Origin: Alkalibacillus aidingensis
GTDB taxonomy: Bacteria > Bacillota > Bacilli > Bacillales > Alkalibacillaceae
Direction of reading: 5' to 3'
Assembly: GCF_014595945.1 (NCBI RefSeq)
Contig: NZ_JABXWU010000006.1
Span: 54,767 to 118,766 of the forward strand
Length of the DNA stretch: 64,000 nucleotides
Position 1 is the first letter of the stretch. Each line of letters begins with the position of its first letter. Made by a program: the position numbers and the translations under genes. Under the pieces are notes generated by a model. It was not told the origin of the DNA, searched no databases, and saw only the letters and a list, made by a program, of their open reading frames with translations. Positions 27,360 through 38,900 of this stretch are shown piece by piece.

Positions 27360-29342
27360 TTAGTTAACACCTTCCTTTTCTAAATGAAAGAAATGTTTTT
27401 CTATACTAGTTCTCTTGGTGATAGTGTCATAATTTAATGTATATTCGTTAGCAACAGAGTCTGATAGTAAATTATATAGTTCGATATCAATTTCTGAGTC
27501 AGTAGAGAGTATAATTGTTTGAACACCTAATTTCGGTAATAGAGTAGTTACTATTGACTGTTTATGTTTTTTGTCTAATCGTCCAAGAAGTGTATCTAAT
27601 ATAAAAGGCAACTCTTTTTTCGAAGAGGAAAGAGTGCCATAAATAACTGATAATACCAACAACTCCTTTTCGCCAGCAGATAATATGTCTTTATTTATCT
27701 GTTCATTATTATAATCAAGTATTTTAAGCTTAAAATCTTTATGGTTTATTTGTATTTGCTTAATATAATCTTTTTTCCTTAGTAATGCTTTAAACATTAA
27801 TGAAGCAAAATATTCAATATCTTTTACTTTATTACGAAGTTGCTTTTCTTGGAATTGTTTACTGATATTAATTATTTTTTGAGATTCCTCAAAGGAAGAT
27901 TTTGTTTTTTGGATATTGTATAGGTCATTTTTTATTTTTTCATATTTATTATTTAGAACGTCAATCTCATCTTGTATTTGAACTTGCCTTGTTGTTAGGG
28001 CTTCTAATTGAGACTCCAAGTTTGAATCGAGTGTATTATATTCTTCCATTTTTGTTAACATTTCTTCAAACTCTGGGGAGGAATCACTGTCTTTTAGTTT
28101 TTTCTTAAGAGCATTAATTTGACTTAATAGTTCTTTGTTGGATTCTATATGACTAAGGAAATCAGAGAGTTTTTTTTCATTTGTTGTCGACCTTAGTGAA
28201 TAGACTTGTTGTGCTTCTGTTTTTGAAGCATTATGGATTATAGATGTTTCATTTACTGAAGCTAAATTAGACACTAATTTAGCTTTTAAGTTCTCTTCTA
28301 TTGCCTTATCACTTTTTATACCTAAGCTTTCAATTATTTCATCAATAGGTAAATTAACTATTTTATTCTTAAGTACATTTGATACATGATATTCCTCCTC
28401 ATGATTTAGTTGTTCTGTCAGCTCAGCTAATTTTGGTAATGCTATAAAGAAAGGGAGGTCCTTAGCGATGAAGTCTTTTATTTGTTCACTTAAGTGCTTT
28501 CTTTTAGCTTCCATTTCATTTATTTTCTCTTGAATTTTCGTCCGTTCTTCTATTACTAAGCCACCATGCAATGAAAAGTCATTCTTTAATGTATCGTACT
28601 TTTGTTGGATTGAATTACGCCTATCGTTAACATCTTGAATTTCTTTATTAATGTCTGTAAGAGAACTTATTTTATAATTAAGATTTGCTTCTATTTCGGT
28701 TTTCTCTTGATCTAATTTATTTTCCTCTTTAGAACGTGAACTTTGAGATATATAATTTAGTAGATCATGCTCTAGGTTCTGAAACAGATCTAGGTTAAAT
28801 ATCTTAGTTGAAAGTTCTTTTAAATATTTGGATAAATTGTTTTCGCTTGTTAGACTGGCAATTTCCTCTCCATCAAAAAGGCAAAGTTCTAGTAAAGAAG
28901 GAGGGAAGCTTATCCTAAGGTCTTCAAAGAAAAGATCTTTTTCAATTTCATCCAGGTGTCTATTTTCCTTCACGACTGTAACTCTCTCCTTAAGCCCTTT
29001 TTCTGAAGGAATCCACTCTCTTATAATAGAAACACTTATCCTTTTAAAATTCTCTACTAAAGAGAAATTCAATTGTATTTTAAAATTGTTGTCATAACCC
29101 TTCGATGCATTTTTGTTTAATAGTGTAGTAATTTTTTTGATATATTCACTTGAAACCGTTTTGAATCCATAAGCTAGTGGACCATAAAGTGCTAAACGAA
29201 CACTTGTTAGTAGTGTAGTTTTACCAGCACCATTATTCCCCCCTATTAAAGTACAGTTTCCTCCATTTTCAGAATCAAAAGAGAAACTGTTTATCCCTTC
29301 AAAAGGACCAATGTTGTTTAGAATAATTTTTTTAAAAAGCAT
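27360..29342 (-). CDS. dndD: DNA sulfur modification ATPase DndD
   Basis: A 660-residue SMC/RecN-like ATPase. Walker A GGNNGAGKT (34-42), a central coiled-coil of about 350 residues, the ABC signature LSAGEKELL (about 554) and Walker B LPFILD (about 578) are all visible. The stretch ELCLFDGEEIASL is typical of DndD. DndD is thought to supply energy or DNA conformational change for backbone sulfur insertion. It lies between dndC and dndE in the usual order. Confidence 0.93.
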   Translation of the reverse strand: MLFKKIILNNIGPFEGINSFSFDSENGGNCTLIGGNNGAGKTTLLTSVRLALYGPLAYGFKTVSSEYIKKITTLLNKNASKGYDNNFKIQLNFSLVENFKRISVSIIREWIPSEKGLKERVTVVKENRHLDEIEKDLFFEDLRISFPPSLLELCLFDGEEIASLTSENNLSKYLKELSTKIFNLDLFQNLEHDLLNYISQSSRSKEENKLDQEKTEIEANLNYKISSLTDINKEIQDVNDRRNSIQQKYDTLKNDFSLHGGLVIEERTKIQEKINEMEAKRKHLSEQIKDFIAKDLPFFIALPKLAELTEQLNHEEEYHVSNVLKNKIVNLPIDEIIESLGIKSDKAIEENLKAKLVSNLASVNETSIIHNASKTEAQQVYSLRSTTNEKKLSDFLSHIESNKELLSQINALKKKLKDSDSSPEFEEMLTKMEEYNTLDSNLESQLEALTTRQVQIQDEIDVLNNKYEKIKNDLYNIQKTKSSFEESQKIINISKQFQEKQLRNKVKDIEYFASLMFKALLRKKDYIKQIQINHKDFKLKILDYNNEQINKDILSAGEKELLVLSVIYGTLSSSKKELPFILDTLLGRLDKKHKQSIVTTLLPKLGVQTIILSTDSEIDIELYNLLSDSVANEYTLNYDTITKRTSIEKHFFHLEKEGVN

Positions 29343-29365
29343 AATGTGCTATTCCTTTCATTATC

Positions 29366-30931
29366 TTATAAATGTAAGTAATCTTGTTTAAGAGCAGAGC
29401 TAATCTGGTCCATTAAACCTCTTCGTACTTTTAAGCCAGCATAATCTTTTTCAACAAGTAGTAGTTTTTTAACTAATTTGAAATCAATACCTTCTTCTTT
29501 ACATAACATCTCAAGTTGTAAAAGTTCTTCCTGATCAAATAAGAGTCTTTCATCTTTTTCAACATGAAGCTCATCTTCCATAATTTCTTTAAAAATACTT
29601 GGTAGACTGTCTTCAAAATCACCGTCATTAAACCAGTGCTTTCGAATTTCTTTAAGTTCATTGTTCTGAATGAGTTCATATCCTTCATCATGAGGGTGAT
29701 GTAAATTTTTTTGTACTTCTAATAATTTACTTAAAATTTCTTTTCTTGTTTCTAATGTGAAAGCGCCTAATCCTAATCTACAAAGGTTTCCTTGGTCATC
29801 TTTTATTAAGATGTCAGGGTCTTGAGAGGACGATAAATCAATGTCATGCTTCTTTAAGTAGGACTTTAATTCGCCTCTTTCAAGAATAGTAAAATTATTA
29901 AGAGGTATTAAATCTTTTTTTCTTCCTCCCTTTTTAGGTATCAATACAAAATCAGTTTGATCTATTTTTTTAATTGTTACAGGTAAGAAGTAAATTTGAC
30001 CATTCATTCTATACTTCATTCTTCTTGTACGATCATCACGAATTGAGGATAACCAGTTGCGAAAATCTAGAAGTGGCTTCATCCAGTCGTGTCCACTATC
30101 AATAAAACCTGAAAGAGCCTTATCCTCATTTACAACTGTGCATACCCAACAACCGAAACGGGAATTGCCACAAGAACCAGCAGATTCTTTAACGGTTTTA
30201 TCTACTACTAATGGGCATTCTCCACTCTTTGAATCGCTATATAGTCTATAAAGTTCGTAATTATCATCTCCCCAGGGAGATTCTGTATTTAATAAATAAT
30301 TCCAAACGTCATCAAGATCAAAGCTCTTAATAGGTGCGTAAACATAGGCGTTGGTTAATGTAGAGTGTCTCATCAATGCTTTTCCTTCAACTGAATGGGA
30401 TTTAATTACATTTGCACGAGTTGCACTTTCCTTTTCCCGAACACCTAAGACCATTATTACTTCACCAAACGAATTCACTTTGTCTTTAATAAACTGATTA
30501 GCCGGGTCAATTTTCAATCGGTCTGTACACCATCTAAATTGTTGATTAGGCGATGGATAACCTTTGCCAATAATGTTTACCCAAAAGGACTGTTCTACTA
30601 TAGGTTGTACCTTATGTGTTTCAAAAGGTAAATTTAATTCAATTGCTTTTTCTTCTATTCTACGCAAGGTTGTATTAATGGATTGTATAATTAATGGGGT
30701 CTCTACTAGCGTATCAGATGAAATCACATATACCTTTTTTGTTAGTAAATTTGAGTCTAGTTCAGATAGTGCATCAAATACTAATTGAACTACAACAGTG
30801 GAGTCTTTCCCCCCACTATAACCTAGAACCCAAGGACGATCGTCATTCAAATAAACCTCTTTAATTTCCTCTTTTGCTTGGTCAATAAGGTTTACATTAT
30901 CTTTATATAAATCAGAGATTATACCAGTCAT
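29366..30931 (-). CDS. dndC: DNA sulfur modification protein DndC
   Basis: A 521-residue enzyme of the PAPS reductase / PP-loop family. The ATP-pyrophosphatase loop is GYSGGKDST (37-45). A cysteine cluster at about 235-270 (ECPLV, SCGNSRFGCWVC) supports an iron-sulfur centre. DndC is thought to activate the DNA backbone with ATP and accept sulfur from DndA. Its ATG overlaps the dndB stop (ATGA). The C-terminal third is rich in acidic residues and varies between systems. Confidence 0.94.
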   Translation of the reverse strand: MTGIISDLYKDNVNLIDQAKEEIKEVYLNDDRPWVLGYSGGKDSTVVVQLVFDALSELDSNLLTKKVYVISSDTLVETPLIIQSINTTLRRIEEKAIELNLPFETHKVQPIVEQSFWVNIIGKGYPSPNQQFRWCTDRLKIDPANQFIKDKVNSFGEVIMVLGVREKESATRANVIKSHSVEGKALMRHSTLTNAYVYAPIKSFDLDDVWNYLLNTESPWGDDNYELYRLYSDSKSGECPLVVDKTVKESAGSCGNSRFGCWVCTVVNEDKALSGFIDSGHDWMKPLLDFRNWLSSIRDDRTRRMKYRMNGQIYFLPVTIKKIDQTDFVLIPKKGGRKKDLIPLNNFTILERGELKSYLKKHDIDLSSSQDPDILIKDDQGNLCRLGLGAFTLETRKEILSKLLEVQKNLHHPHDEGYELIQNNELKEIRKHWFNDGDFEDSLPSIFKEIMEDELHVEKDERLLFDQEELLQLEMLCKEEGIDFKLVKKLLLVEKDYAGLKVRRGLMDQISSALKQDYLHL

Positions 30932-32028
30932 TTTGATGTTCCTTTCATAAATTCATTTTCTAACGCCTCTTCCCTTTTAGTTAAGGGGAGGTTTAATAAT
31001 TTTTTTATTTGAATAGCTGTTAGTTTAACAGTATTAGTGTTTTTTTGTACTCTTCCGTTATTACTAATGGCTCGTCCTTCCCATAGTTGAGTATTTGTGC
31101 GGGACCAATCTAGGTACCCAAGTTTTTCTATATACGATGACCATTCATCTGTGTGGTATTTACGTAAGTAATTAGCAACTAGTCCTATAGCTTCTAAAAA
31201 GACTCCATGTCCAACTATGTAATTCATTCTAAGTTCTTTTGGTGTGAGTTCTTTATTCATTACTTGTTTCCACTCCATAATGGAATTAGTTAAAGAGTTC
31301 CAAAACTTCATAAGGAAATCTTCATCCTGTTTTGAAATAGAGTCTCCCTTAGATACACCTAACACCCTTAAGTTAGTGTTGAATATGTGGTTTAGGGCTA
31401 TTATTTTTGGAGAGTTTTTTGAAAGCGAAACTTTTTCTTTATCAGTATACCTTTTTAGAAAAGGGATTGATTCAGTAATTGTTTTTGTTGCTATAGCCAA
31501 TTTATCCCTGTGGTCGTACAAAATTCCTATGGACGAGGTAGTATTCACAGCATGTCTGTTTAAATCTGAAAAAATTTGCTGTGAGTTCTTTAACCCTTTA
31601 TCCAAAAAGAACACAACTGAAATTGTCTCACTACCAAGGTTGGGGTTTATTTTTAGTGCTTCTTCTATGGCAGCACGACGATGTTGTCCATCGTTTATAA
31701 GGAACCGAGAATCTAAGGAGATAGTCAAAAGTCCAGTTTCCTTAAAAGTAAGCTGTTCTGAAATTGAGGTGAACTGGACCTCTCCGTCAACCGATGCAGT
31801 AAGGGAAGAAAATACATAATCATTAGGGTTATCGACAATATAGTTGGTCATTTCTGGAATCCTATTCTTGTTTAAGATCCTTTGCGCCCTATGGTCTGGT
31901 GGGATCTCATCCTCATCAAAAAGGAAAATTTTAGGTATAACTCGCAACGGGCACATGGCGATATAATACTCTTTTCCAGCTTGGACACCTCTTATTGCAG
32001 GAAAGTTATAACTAAACCCATGTTCCAT
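30928..32028 (-). CDS. dndB: DndB, DGQHR-domain regulator of DNA phosphorothioation
   Basis: A 366-residue protein with the defining motif DGQHRRA (113-119) of the DGQHR family. In other systems DndB represses the dnd operon and shapes modification density, and it is not strictly required for sulfur insertion. The ATG at 32028 has AGGAGA upstream; a longer frame from 32094 would extend into the divergent promoter region without a ribosome site. It is the first gene of dndBCDEA. Confidence 0.92.
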   Translation of the reverse strand: MEHGFSYNFPAIRGVQAGKEYYIAMCPLRVIPKIFLFDEDEIPPDHRAQRILNKNRIPEMTNYIVDNPNDYVFSSLTASVDGEVQFTSISEQLTFKETGLLTISLDSRFLINDGQHRRAAIEEALKINPNLGSETISVVFFLDKGLKNSQQIFSDLNRHAVNTTSSIGILYDHRDKLAIATKTITESIPFLKRYTDKEKVSLSKNSPKIIALNHIFNTNLRVLGVSKGDSISKQDEDFLMKFWNSLTNSIMEWKQVMNKELTPKELRMNYIVGHGVFLEAIGLVANYLRKYHTDEWSSYIEKLGYLDWSRTNTQLWEGRAISNNGRVQKNTNTVKLTAIQIKKLLNLPLTKREEALENEFMKGTSK

Positions 32029-32180
32029 ATAAAATCTCCTTTTTACGTACGTATTTTGTGTTTTTATTATAAATCTTTTGTTATTGAAGTACAATAATTT
32101 AAAACTGAGAAATCATAATTAGAAAAAATTATCTTTTTTAGTATGAAACAACATAGGCTTTGTCAAATACTAATAAACTT

Positions 32181-32204
32181 AGATAATTTATGGTAAAATT
32201 ATCT
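32181..32204. promoter_or_regulatory. Inverted repeat in the dndB-dptF divergent promoter region
   Basis: AGATAATTT and AAATTATCT form a perfect 9-bp dyad with a 6-base centre. The right side contains TGGTAAAAT, which resembles an extended -10 box for dptF. A related AAAATTATCT occurs at about 32126-32135, nearer dndB. These could be operators for DndB or another regulator; this is inference. Confidence 0.5.
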
Positions 32205-32233
32205 TTAGAATAAATTTTGTGGTGGTGGTATAC

Positions 32234-34570
32234 GTGAGTAGGTTTATTGAGTTTCTACAAAGAATTAATACAACTGCGGCTCAATATGCATTGGATATGG
32301 AAAGAATAATCTTCCATAACCCAAGTAGTGCTAATGTTGAAGCTAGAAAATTTGCCGAGGTCATTCTGAGTGAGATATTTAAAAAAGAAAAACTTGATTT
32401 ACCGTATAAATCAAGTTTTTATGAAAAAATTTCATACTTAATTAAGGAGGATTATTTAGAAGAACCTTGGATACAGAAATCATTCGATAGTATACGTATC
32501 TCTGGTAATAAATCTGCTCATCCAAGTGAGTATAATGAATTAGCGGAGGCGTATAAACTTCATAAAGAAATGTATAATATTGCTGTTTGGTTTTATGAAG
32601 TTTATATTATTGAAGACCTAACTATACCTCCTTATGAATCGCCTCAACCTCCAAAGTATGAAAATATAGAAGAGCTAGTACAACAAAAACTACAGGAGTT
32701 AATAGGAAAAGCTGAGTTCAATAATTTCATTAATAAACAAGATGTTAAAGAAACTGAAGAAGATATGGACGGCAACGACTCATATGAAAATAATTTAAAG
32801 AGACATAATTCTTCTTTATTATCCTCGAGTAAGGGTGTCATTGCTGAAAAACCTACAATTCTTGAGAAAAATTTAGATCATGGAGACAGTTACCTTTTGA
32901 GAGAAATTCGGAGATTGAAAGATTCATCACAAGAAGCTATAGAGAATGCAAATCAGTTTAGTAACTTTAAGGATTATTTGCATGTTGACCGTAAAATCCA
33001 GTTAGACCTTGAAAGTATATTGAGTGAAAATGCTCGTAATCAGAGTAATCTAATTTTACTTTGTGGAAATGTAGGGGATGGAAAATCTCATATCTTAGCT
33101 TATCTAAAAGAAAAGAAACCAGACTTAATAGAAGAGTATACTATATTTAATGATGCTACAGAAAGTTTCTCGCCCAACAAGGATGCAATGGAGACATTAA
33201 CTGAAATTTTAAGTGATTTTTCTGACCAGAGTTTAGGTAAATCAAATAAAAAAGTGATTTTAGCTATAAACATGGGGGTTTTACATAACTTTATCACAAC
33301 AGATCACAAGAGGTATACTTATAATTATTTAAAAGAGTTTGTAGAGCAAAGTCAGTTATTCACGCCATCTATAACAACACATTACAGAAGTGGCAATTTT
33401 GATTTACTAAGCTTTGGAGATTATCACCCATACGAATTAACTGAAAATGGTCCGATATCTAATTTTTATTCTAGTTTATTGCAAAAAGTAACAAATCCAT
33501 CAAACGATAATCCGTTCTATATGGCTTTAATGGAAGACGAAAAAAATGAAGTCCATACAATGGTTCATGAAAATTTCAAGCTTTTGCAAAATGATGTAGT
33601 GCAAGAAACTGTTGTTCAATTAGTCATTCAAGGTATCGTGAAGAAAAAGTTGGTTATTTCTGCAAGGGCTTTCCTTAACTTTATAGCGGATATTGTAATC
33701 CCTGATCAAGTTAGTAATTATAATTTAATGTCCGAGTTCAATGTCTTAGAAGATTCGTTACCTAACCTACTTTTTAACCGAGTAGATAGATCAGAAATAT
33801 TACGTGCTTTGAGCGACCTTGATCCACTCCATTACCGTTCTGTTCATATAGATCAGTTAGTAATAGATCTGAATACTTTAAGTGATTGGGAAACGGTTGT
33901 TAATGGAAATATTGATGATCGCATACCAATCAATTGGTTAAAACCATTTTTAACAAAGGATAATTTAATGGGCTATTCATTCAACCTATTTTTTGAATCA
34001 TTTATTAGGATCACTTATTTAACAAATAAGAAATTCGAATCAAATGTATCTGAACAAGGCTATATAGACTTCATGAAATACCTTTATTACTTTAATAAAG
34101 GAGATAAACAAAATATTAAAAAATTCTATGAAGAGTTAAAAACAGCGATCTTTACGTGGAAAGGCTCTCCTAGAAAGGATTATATATATCTAAATAAGCC
34201 ATCAGAAAAATATAGAATAGCACAAAGAGTGACGTTAAGGCCTAGTATTGACCATTTAAAACCAATGGAGGGTGAAGTCTTAGAGTCATTTAAATCTATT
34301 ATACATGTATCTTATCGTGACGGTGACGGTTTAAATAAAGTTCAGTTAGAGATTGATTATCCATTATATAATTTGTTGTCAAAAGTGCTTGAAGGTTATC
34401 GTCCAAATAAACAAGATGAAGAAGATGCCATAAAATTTGTCGAATTTATTGATAAACTGATGGGACTTGGTAATAAAAGGGAGGAATTATTAGTATTTTT
34501 CAAAGCTGACCAACGCTTCTATACATTGAAAAAAGATGACTTTGGAGCATTCGTATTTGAAAGGGAGTAA
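32234..34570 (+). CDS. dptF: Phosphorothioation-dependent restriction protein DptF
   Basis: A 778-residue P-loop protein with Walker A GNVGDGKS (278-285). It is the first gene of the dptFGH restriction set, which attacks DNA lacking phosphorothioates. An N-terminal extension of about 130 residues ends in RISGNKSAHPSEYNE. It resembles the DUF4145/HEPN-like helical domain seen on some restriction enzymes, and a low-complexity acidic linker follows. The start is GTG at 32234 behind GGTGGTGG. Confidence 0.88.
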   Translation: MSRFIEFLQRINTTAAQYALDMERIIFHNPSSANVEARKFAEVILSEIFKKEKLDLPYKSSFYEKISYLIKEDYLEEPWIQKSFDSIRISGNKSAHPSEYNELAEAYKLHKEMYNIAVWFYEVYIIEDLTIPPYESPQPPKYENIEELVQQKLQELIGKAEFNNFINKQDVKETEEDMDGNDSYENNLKRHNSSLLSSSKGVIAEKPTILEKNLDHGDSYLLREIRRLKDSSQEAIENANQFSNFKDYLHVDRKIQLDLESILSENARNQSNLILLCGNVGDGKSHILAYLKEKKPDLIEEYTIFNDATESFSPNKDAMETLTEILSDFSDQSLGKSNKKVILAINMGVLHNFITTDHKRYTYNYLKEFVEQSQLFTPSITTHYRSGNFDLLSFGDYHPYELTENGPISNFYSSLLQKVTNPSNDNPFYMALMEDEKNEVHTMVHENFKLLQNDVVQETVVQLVIQGIVKKKLVISARAFLNFIADIVIPDQVSNYNLMSEFNVLEDSLPNLLFNRVDRSEILRALSDLDPLHYRSVHIDQLVIDLNTLSDWETVVNGNIDDRIPINWLKPFLTKDNLMGYSFNLFFESFIRITYLTNKKFESNVSEQGYIDFMKYLYYFNKGDKQNIKKFYEELKTAIFTWKGSPRKDYIYLNKPSEKYRIAQRVTLRPSIDHLKPMEGEVLESFKSIIHVSYRDGDGLNKVQLEIDYPLYNLLSKVLEGYRPNKQDEEDAIKFVEFIDKLMGLGNKREELLVFFKADQRFYTLKKDDFGAFVFERE

Positions 34571-34574
34571 TCAC

Positions 34575-35984
34575 ATGCCTGAATTATACAAAGATTACCT
34601 AAAAACTTTATTATCGAAGAAGGAAAAGCATAATGAAGGGCTAGCTATTGATGCTTTGCCCTTTTTATCAAAGAGAACTAGAGCAATAAGGGGGAGGTTT
34701 AACAAAGTCTTAGGTGACTATGTTAGAAATATTTGTAATCTTCAGTTGGATACTTCTACTCTAAGTGATCAAGTATTCTATAGTTCAGACCACGATCATA
34801 TTTTTAGTCATCATATTGCAGAGCAAGTGGAATTTAATAATTATGATGATCAGGATGATTTTAAAAGGTTTTTGAATCAGTATTTGTTTAACAATGAAGA
34901 CATCAAGCTTATTCACCCTTACTTATTCAATTATATAAAAGTAGAAGGTAAAAATAAGAATGAGTTTAGTAAGTATGCTAAATTCATGACTGATACGCTG
35001 GTTGAAGAACAAGGAAAATTGCAATCTATCTTTAGTAAAAAAGAAACCGAGGATATCATTACAGAATTAGTTCTAAGTCGGTTAGATATTTTGAAGTCAA
35101 CTAAAGCTAAAAAAAGGCAGTATATGCCTCTTTTAAATCCAATAGCTAATTTATATCAAGAAGATGTTTTGTATTTGAGTAAGTATAAAGATTATTTTTT
35201 GACGGCTTTTCCTTTAATTACACATTATTATGTTTTTATGTATGCCTGTCAGTTAGTTGTGAAGTTTGAACAGTTTACAGAAGCAAATTATGAACAACTA
35301 GATCCACTTTATTTTTCTTTAGAGTGGGAATCATTGAGTAAGAGGAGAAAAGCAGCTGGGGAATTGGAAAGCTTTAAGTTTATTAAGGGTAAATTGGTGA
35401 ATCTATTCCCGCACATTCATACCTTATCTCAGTTAAGTCACAACCGTGCAAACACTAACGAAGAAGAAATTGACCAACGTAAAGAGATTGATTTACTAAC
35501 CTATAGTGATCTAAAAAGGTTAGTCAATGATGGGGAATTAGACGAAGGTCAATTTTTAAACGATTTAGAGGGATGGATGGAGGAGTATAAGGAAATATTT
35601 AAAGTGAATCGTAAAATTGTGGCTAATAATTTGGAAGAACATTTTAAAGGGTTATTTGACTGTTTAAAAGAGGGGACAAGTACAGATGTAAGTAAGAAAT
35701 TTGGAGGCAATATAGAAGACCTTGGAGTCGACCAATTTATAAAGAGTAGAGGTAGTTTAGGTCAAGTATTTAATATTAAACATGATTTTTTACTTCTATT
35801 AACTGCGGTATCTGTTAAGGAAAATAGGATCCCTTTAAATGTGCTTTTTAGTGAATTTGAAAAAAGGGGAATTAGGTTAGATAATAATTCAAAACAAGAA
35901 GTTGTAGGCTTACTAGATAATCTCAATATTTTGGATAAAAAAAGTGATAGTGGTGATGCGCAATATGTCAAACCAATTCTATAA
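34575..35984 (+). CDS. dptG: Phosphorothioation-dependent restriction protein DptG
   Basis: A 469-residue protein identified mainly by its place between dptF and dptH and by general likeness in size and composition to the DptG family. It is mostly alpha-helical and highly charged. I see no catalytic motif and no membrane segment. The ATG at 34575 has AAAGGGAG upstream and is four bases past the dptF stop. It overlaps dptH by 20 bases. Confidence 0.85.
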   Translation: MPELYKDYLKTLLSKKEKHNEGLAIDALPFLSKRTRAIRGRFNKVLGDYVRNICNLQLDTSTLSDQVFYSSDHDHIFSHHIAEQVEFNNYDDQDDFKRFLNQYLFNNEDIKLIHPYLFNYIKVEGKNKNEFSKYAKFMTDTLVEEQGKLQSIFSKKETEDIITELVLSRLDILKSTKAKKRQYMPLLNPIANLYQEDVLYLSKYKDYFLTAFPLITHYYVFMYACQLVVKFEQFTEANYEQLDPLYFSLEWESLSKRRKAAGELESFKFIKGKLVNLFPHIHTLSQLSHNRANTNEEEIDQRKEIDLLTYSDLKRLVNDGELDEGQFLNDLEGWMEEYKEIFKVNRKIVANNLEEHFKGLFDCLKEGTSTDVSKKFGGNIEDLGVDQFIKSRGSLGQVFNIKHDFLLLLTAVSVKENRIPLNVLFSEFEKRGIRLDNNSKQEVVGLLDNLNILDKKSDSGDAQYVKPIL

Positions 35985-38900
35985 TTACATTGTTACGGTA
36001 CTATTAGATTATTTTAAAAATATTAACGTAAAATCTGGAGAACGTTATTATTTACAGTTAGATAGCGATTCAGAAGTCGAACAGTTAATTAACTCAATTT
36101 TAAACGTTACAGATACAGTACCATTTACTTATAAACATGAGCTCGGTGAAGAGTATAAAACCTTTGCTATTCAATTTAGTGACCATAAACTAGTTGTTGC
36201 ACATACTTCAGAGAATGTAAAGCCTGACTTTTTGGTTACATTAAGAAATTTAGTTGGTGAACAAAAAGAAGAGAAATTTAAGAACACTTCACTCATTAGT
36301 ATTGTTTCAGAGCAATTAGATTCAATTAAAGGAGGAAGTAGTGACCTTGAAAAAGAAGGAATGCCACTGCATCCTCAGGAGCTCTTTAAGAACTTAAAAG
36401 AAGAAATAGAGAGTAGTACATTAGAAAAAGTGGATAGGATTATATTACGGGAAAACCTAGATAGCTTAATGAAAGATCAGCCTTTTCAACAGACCACTTT
36501 CTTTGAATTTGAGGATATTTTTTCTACTTTAGAAAAGGGTTTTATTGATGACAGCGAGTATTATAAATTTGGTATTTTTAGAGACCCAGACCTTGGAAGT
36601 TTTCCTGGAAATGAACAGAAAAAAAGGTTGCAAATGAATAGAGAGTTGTTTGATTATGTTAAAAGGGTTCATGATTATGGGTTAGATAAAGATGAATTAG
36701 AGAATATGTTTTCACCTTTAGGTGTAAATCAATTAGAAAAAGAAGATTGGCATCAAACCTTATTTCCAAAGGTAGACAGGTTTCATGAAGAGTATAAAAG
36801 GTTAAACAAGAAACTGAAAGTTGAAGTTGAAGAACTAAAAGTAAAAGATAAGCTTAAGTACTGGGATAAGCCGTTTAATGATAATGCTGCTGGTAAGAGA
36901 AAACGACACATTGTTATATTCAATCCTGAACTACTACCTGAAATAGAAATTACTACTACATTTAACTTAAGTGGAAATATATCAAGCTTGGAGAACTCCT
37001 TTTTAAAAATAGACAAAAAATCACAAAAGTATGTTGATGTTGAAACTAAGAAAAAAAATATAGTTGGCACAATAAAACCACCTAAAAGTAAGCCAGTGTT
37101 TGTAAAATATACCTATAAGCATGATAATAAGGCGTCTCTTGGTGTAGAACTGAACATTGCTGTTCTTCCAATCTATCCAATTGATATTGATAACTATAAA
37201 TCGAAATATCTTGTAGATCACAAAAAAGAAGTTATTGATATTAATTATGAAGACAGCGAATTGATTTTCGGCGATGGCATGAACCAGAGTGTAGTAGAGG
37301 TTACAGAGCAAGACCAAGAAGTAGAATACACGGAAGATGATAAGTTAACTATAGTACCTGAGCCGGAAGTCTTTAATGATAATGATGAATTGTACTTAAA
37401 GATACGTTTTAACAATATTCCTATTCCGTTTCTTTTTAGAAACGAATTACCAGATTCCACCCCAATTACCGGACAAAGAATATGGAAACTTATTCGCGAA
37501 AATGGAAGGGACTTTCAATGGATTAGGGAAAATAACCGTTTAATACTAGAAAATCAAGAATTCTACTTTCACTCAGAGTATAGATCATATTTTGAGTGGG
37601 AGCAGGAAATGGTTGAATGGGGTATTAAAGCAGGATATTTTGACTCAGACCAGCTTTCGCCTATCGATATTAAATTAAGTGAAAATCTAAGAGAGTCATA
37701 TAGCCGTTTTATTACTTACTTTAAAAGTAGAAATTCAATTCCTAGTTTAAGTACAGTGACAGAGGATCTTAAGGAACGTGCAATAGAATATATTAATCAG
37801 TACCAAAAAGAAATTGAGTCGTTTGAGAATGGAGTTGCCGCAGGCAAAAAGGGACTAGATTTGTTTAAGTTGGGTACTATTCAAACTAATGGAGCAGTTT
37901 ATTTTTCTCCACTCCACCCACTAATGATTGCTTATAAATTAAAATATTTTGATTTACTTGGATCTGAAGAACTTGAAAATAGCATTATTAGTCGTCTTTC
38001 ACCTAATTCATTGATACCGTTTATCTATGATGATAAAGAGGTATTATATAAACCAGATCATCAAAATGCTGCAGCAGAATGGATGATATTCAAGCCGGTG
38101 AGTGAAGTCACAGTTTCTGATGCTAATCAGTATTTGGCTAAAGTTGTGAAAGATAAGATTAATCAATTTAAAATGCATTTCTCTTACTTGTTTATTGAAA
38201 AGTCGCAAGCTCCATTACAAATAAACGTTATCAATATTTCTAATGACTATGAGGTGATAAGAGGATTGCTGCAATGGATGATTGATGTTATTGATGATTA
38301 TGGCCCTCAAAGCCTAAAACCAATAGAGGTTACCTTGTACAAAAGTAAGCTATTGGAGAGCTCTTTTGATTTATATGCTAGAACAGAAACAGTATCTGAG
38401 TTTGAGGATAATTTTGACATTAAACTGAAGTCAGACCAATATGAATCAGAAGATGTATTGCGTATGATTAGGGAAAAACTTTTTTTCTTTAAAAGAGATC
38501 CAAAAACTGAGTATCGATATTCTCATATTTCCTTTTATAAAATGAATGCACAAGAACATAAAGCTGTGCAACCAATGAAAGATATGAAATCCGGTATTGC
38601 AATTGATGGAATTTATTCAAGTGTTCCTTCGATGAAAGATGAGGAAACCTATAGAAGTGGTTTCGGAACGAAAACCTATAGTATTACTGATGACAATCCT
38701 CTAACAACGACTGCTTATTATGTGAATGAACTCGCAGCTAATCTTCGTAATAGTGGGAATGATAGTTATCGCAAAGGCGAGGTTATCTTTTCTAGAACAT
38801 CAAATACGGATGATAAAGAATTGGAGAAAGTTTTTAAAGCTTCCTACTGGGTAACATTTTTAGATCCTACGATAGATTTAGATTATTTCAATAACTATGA

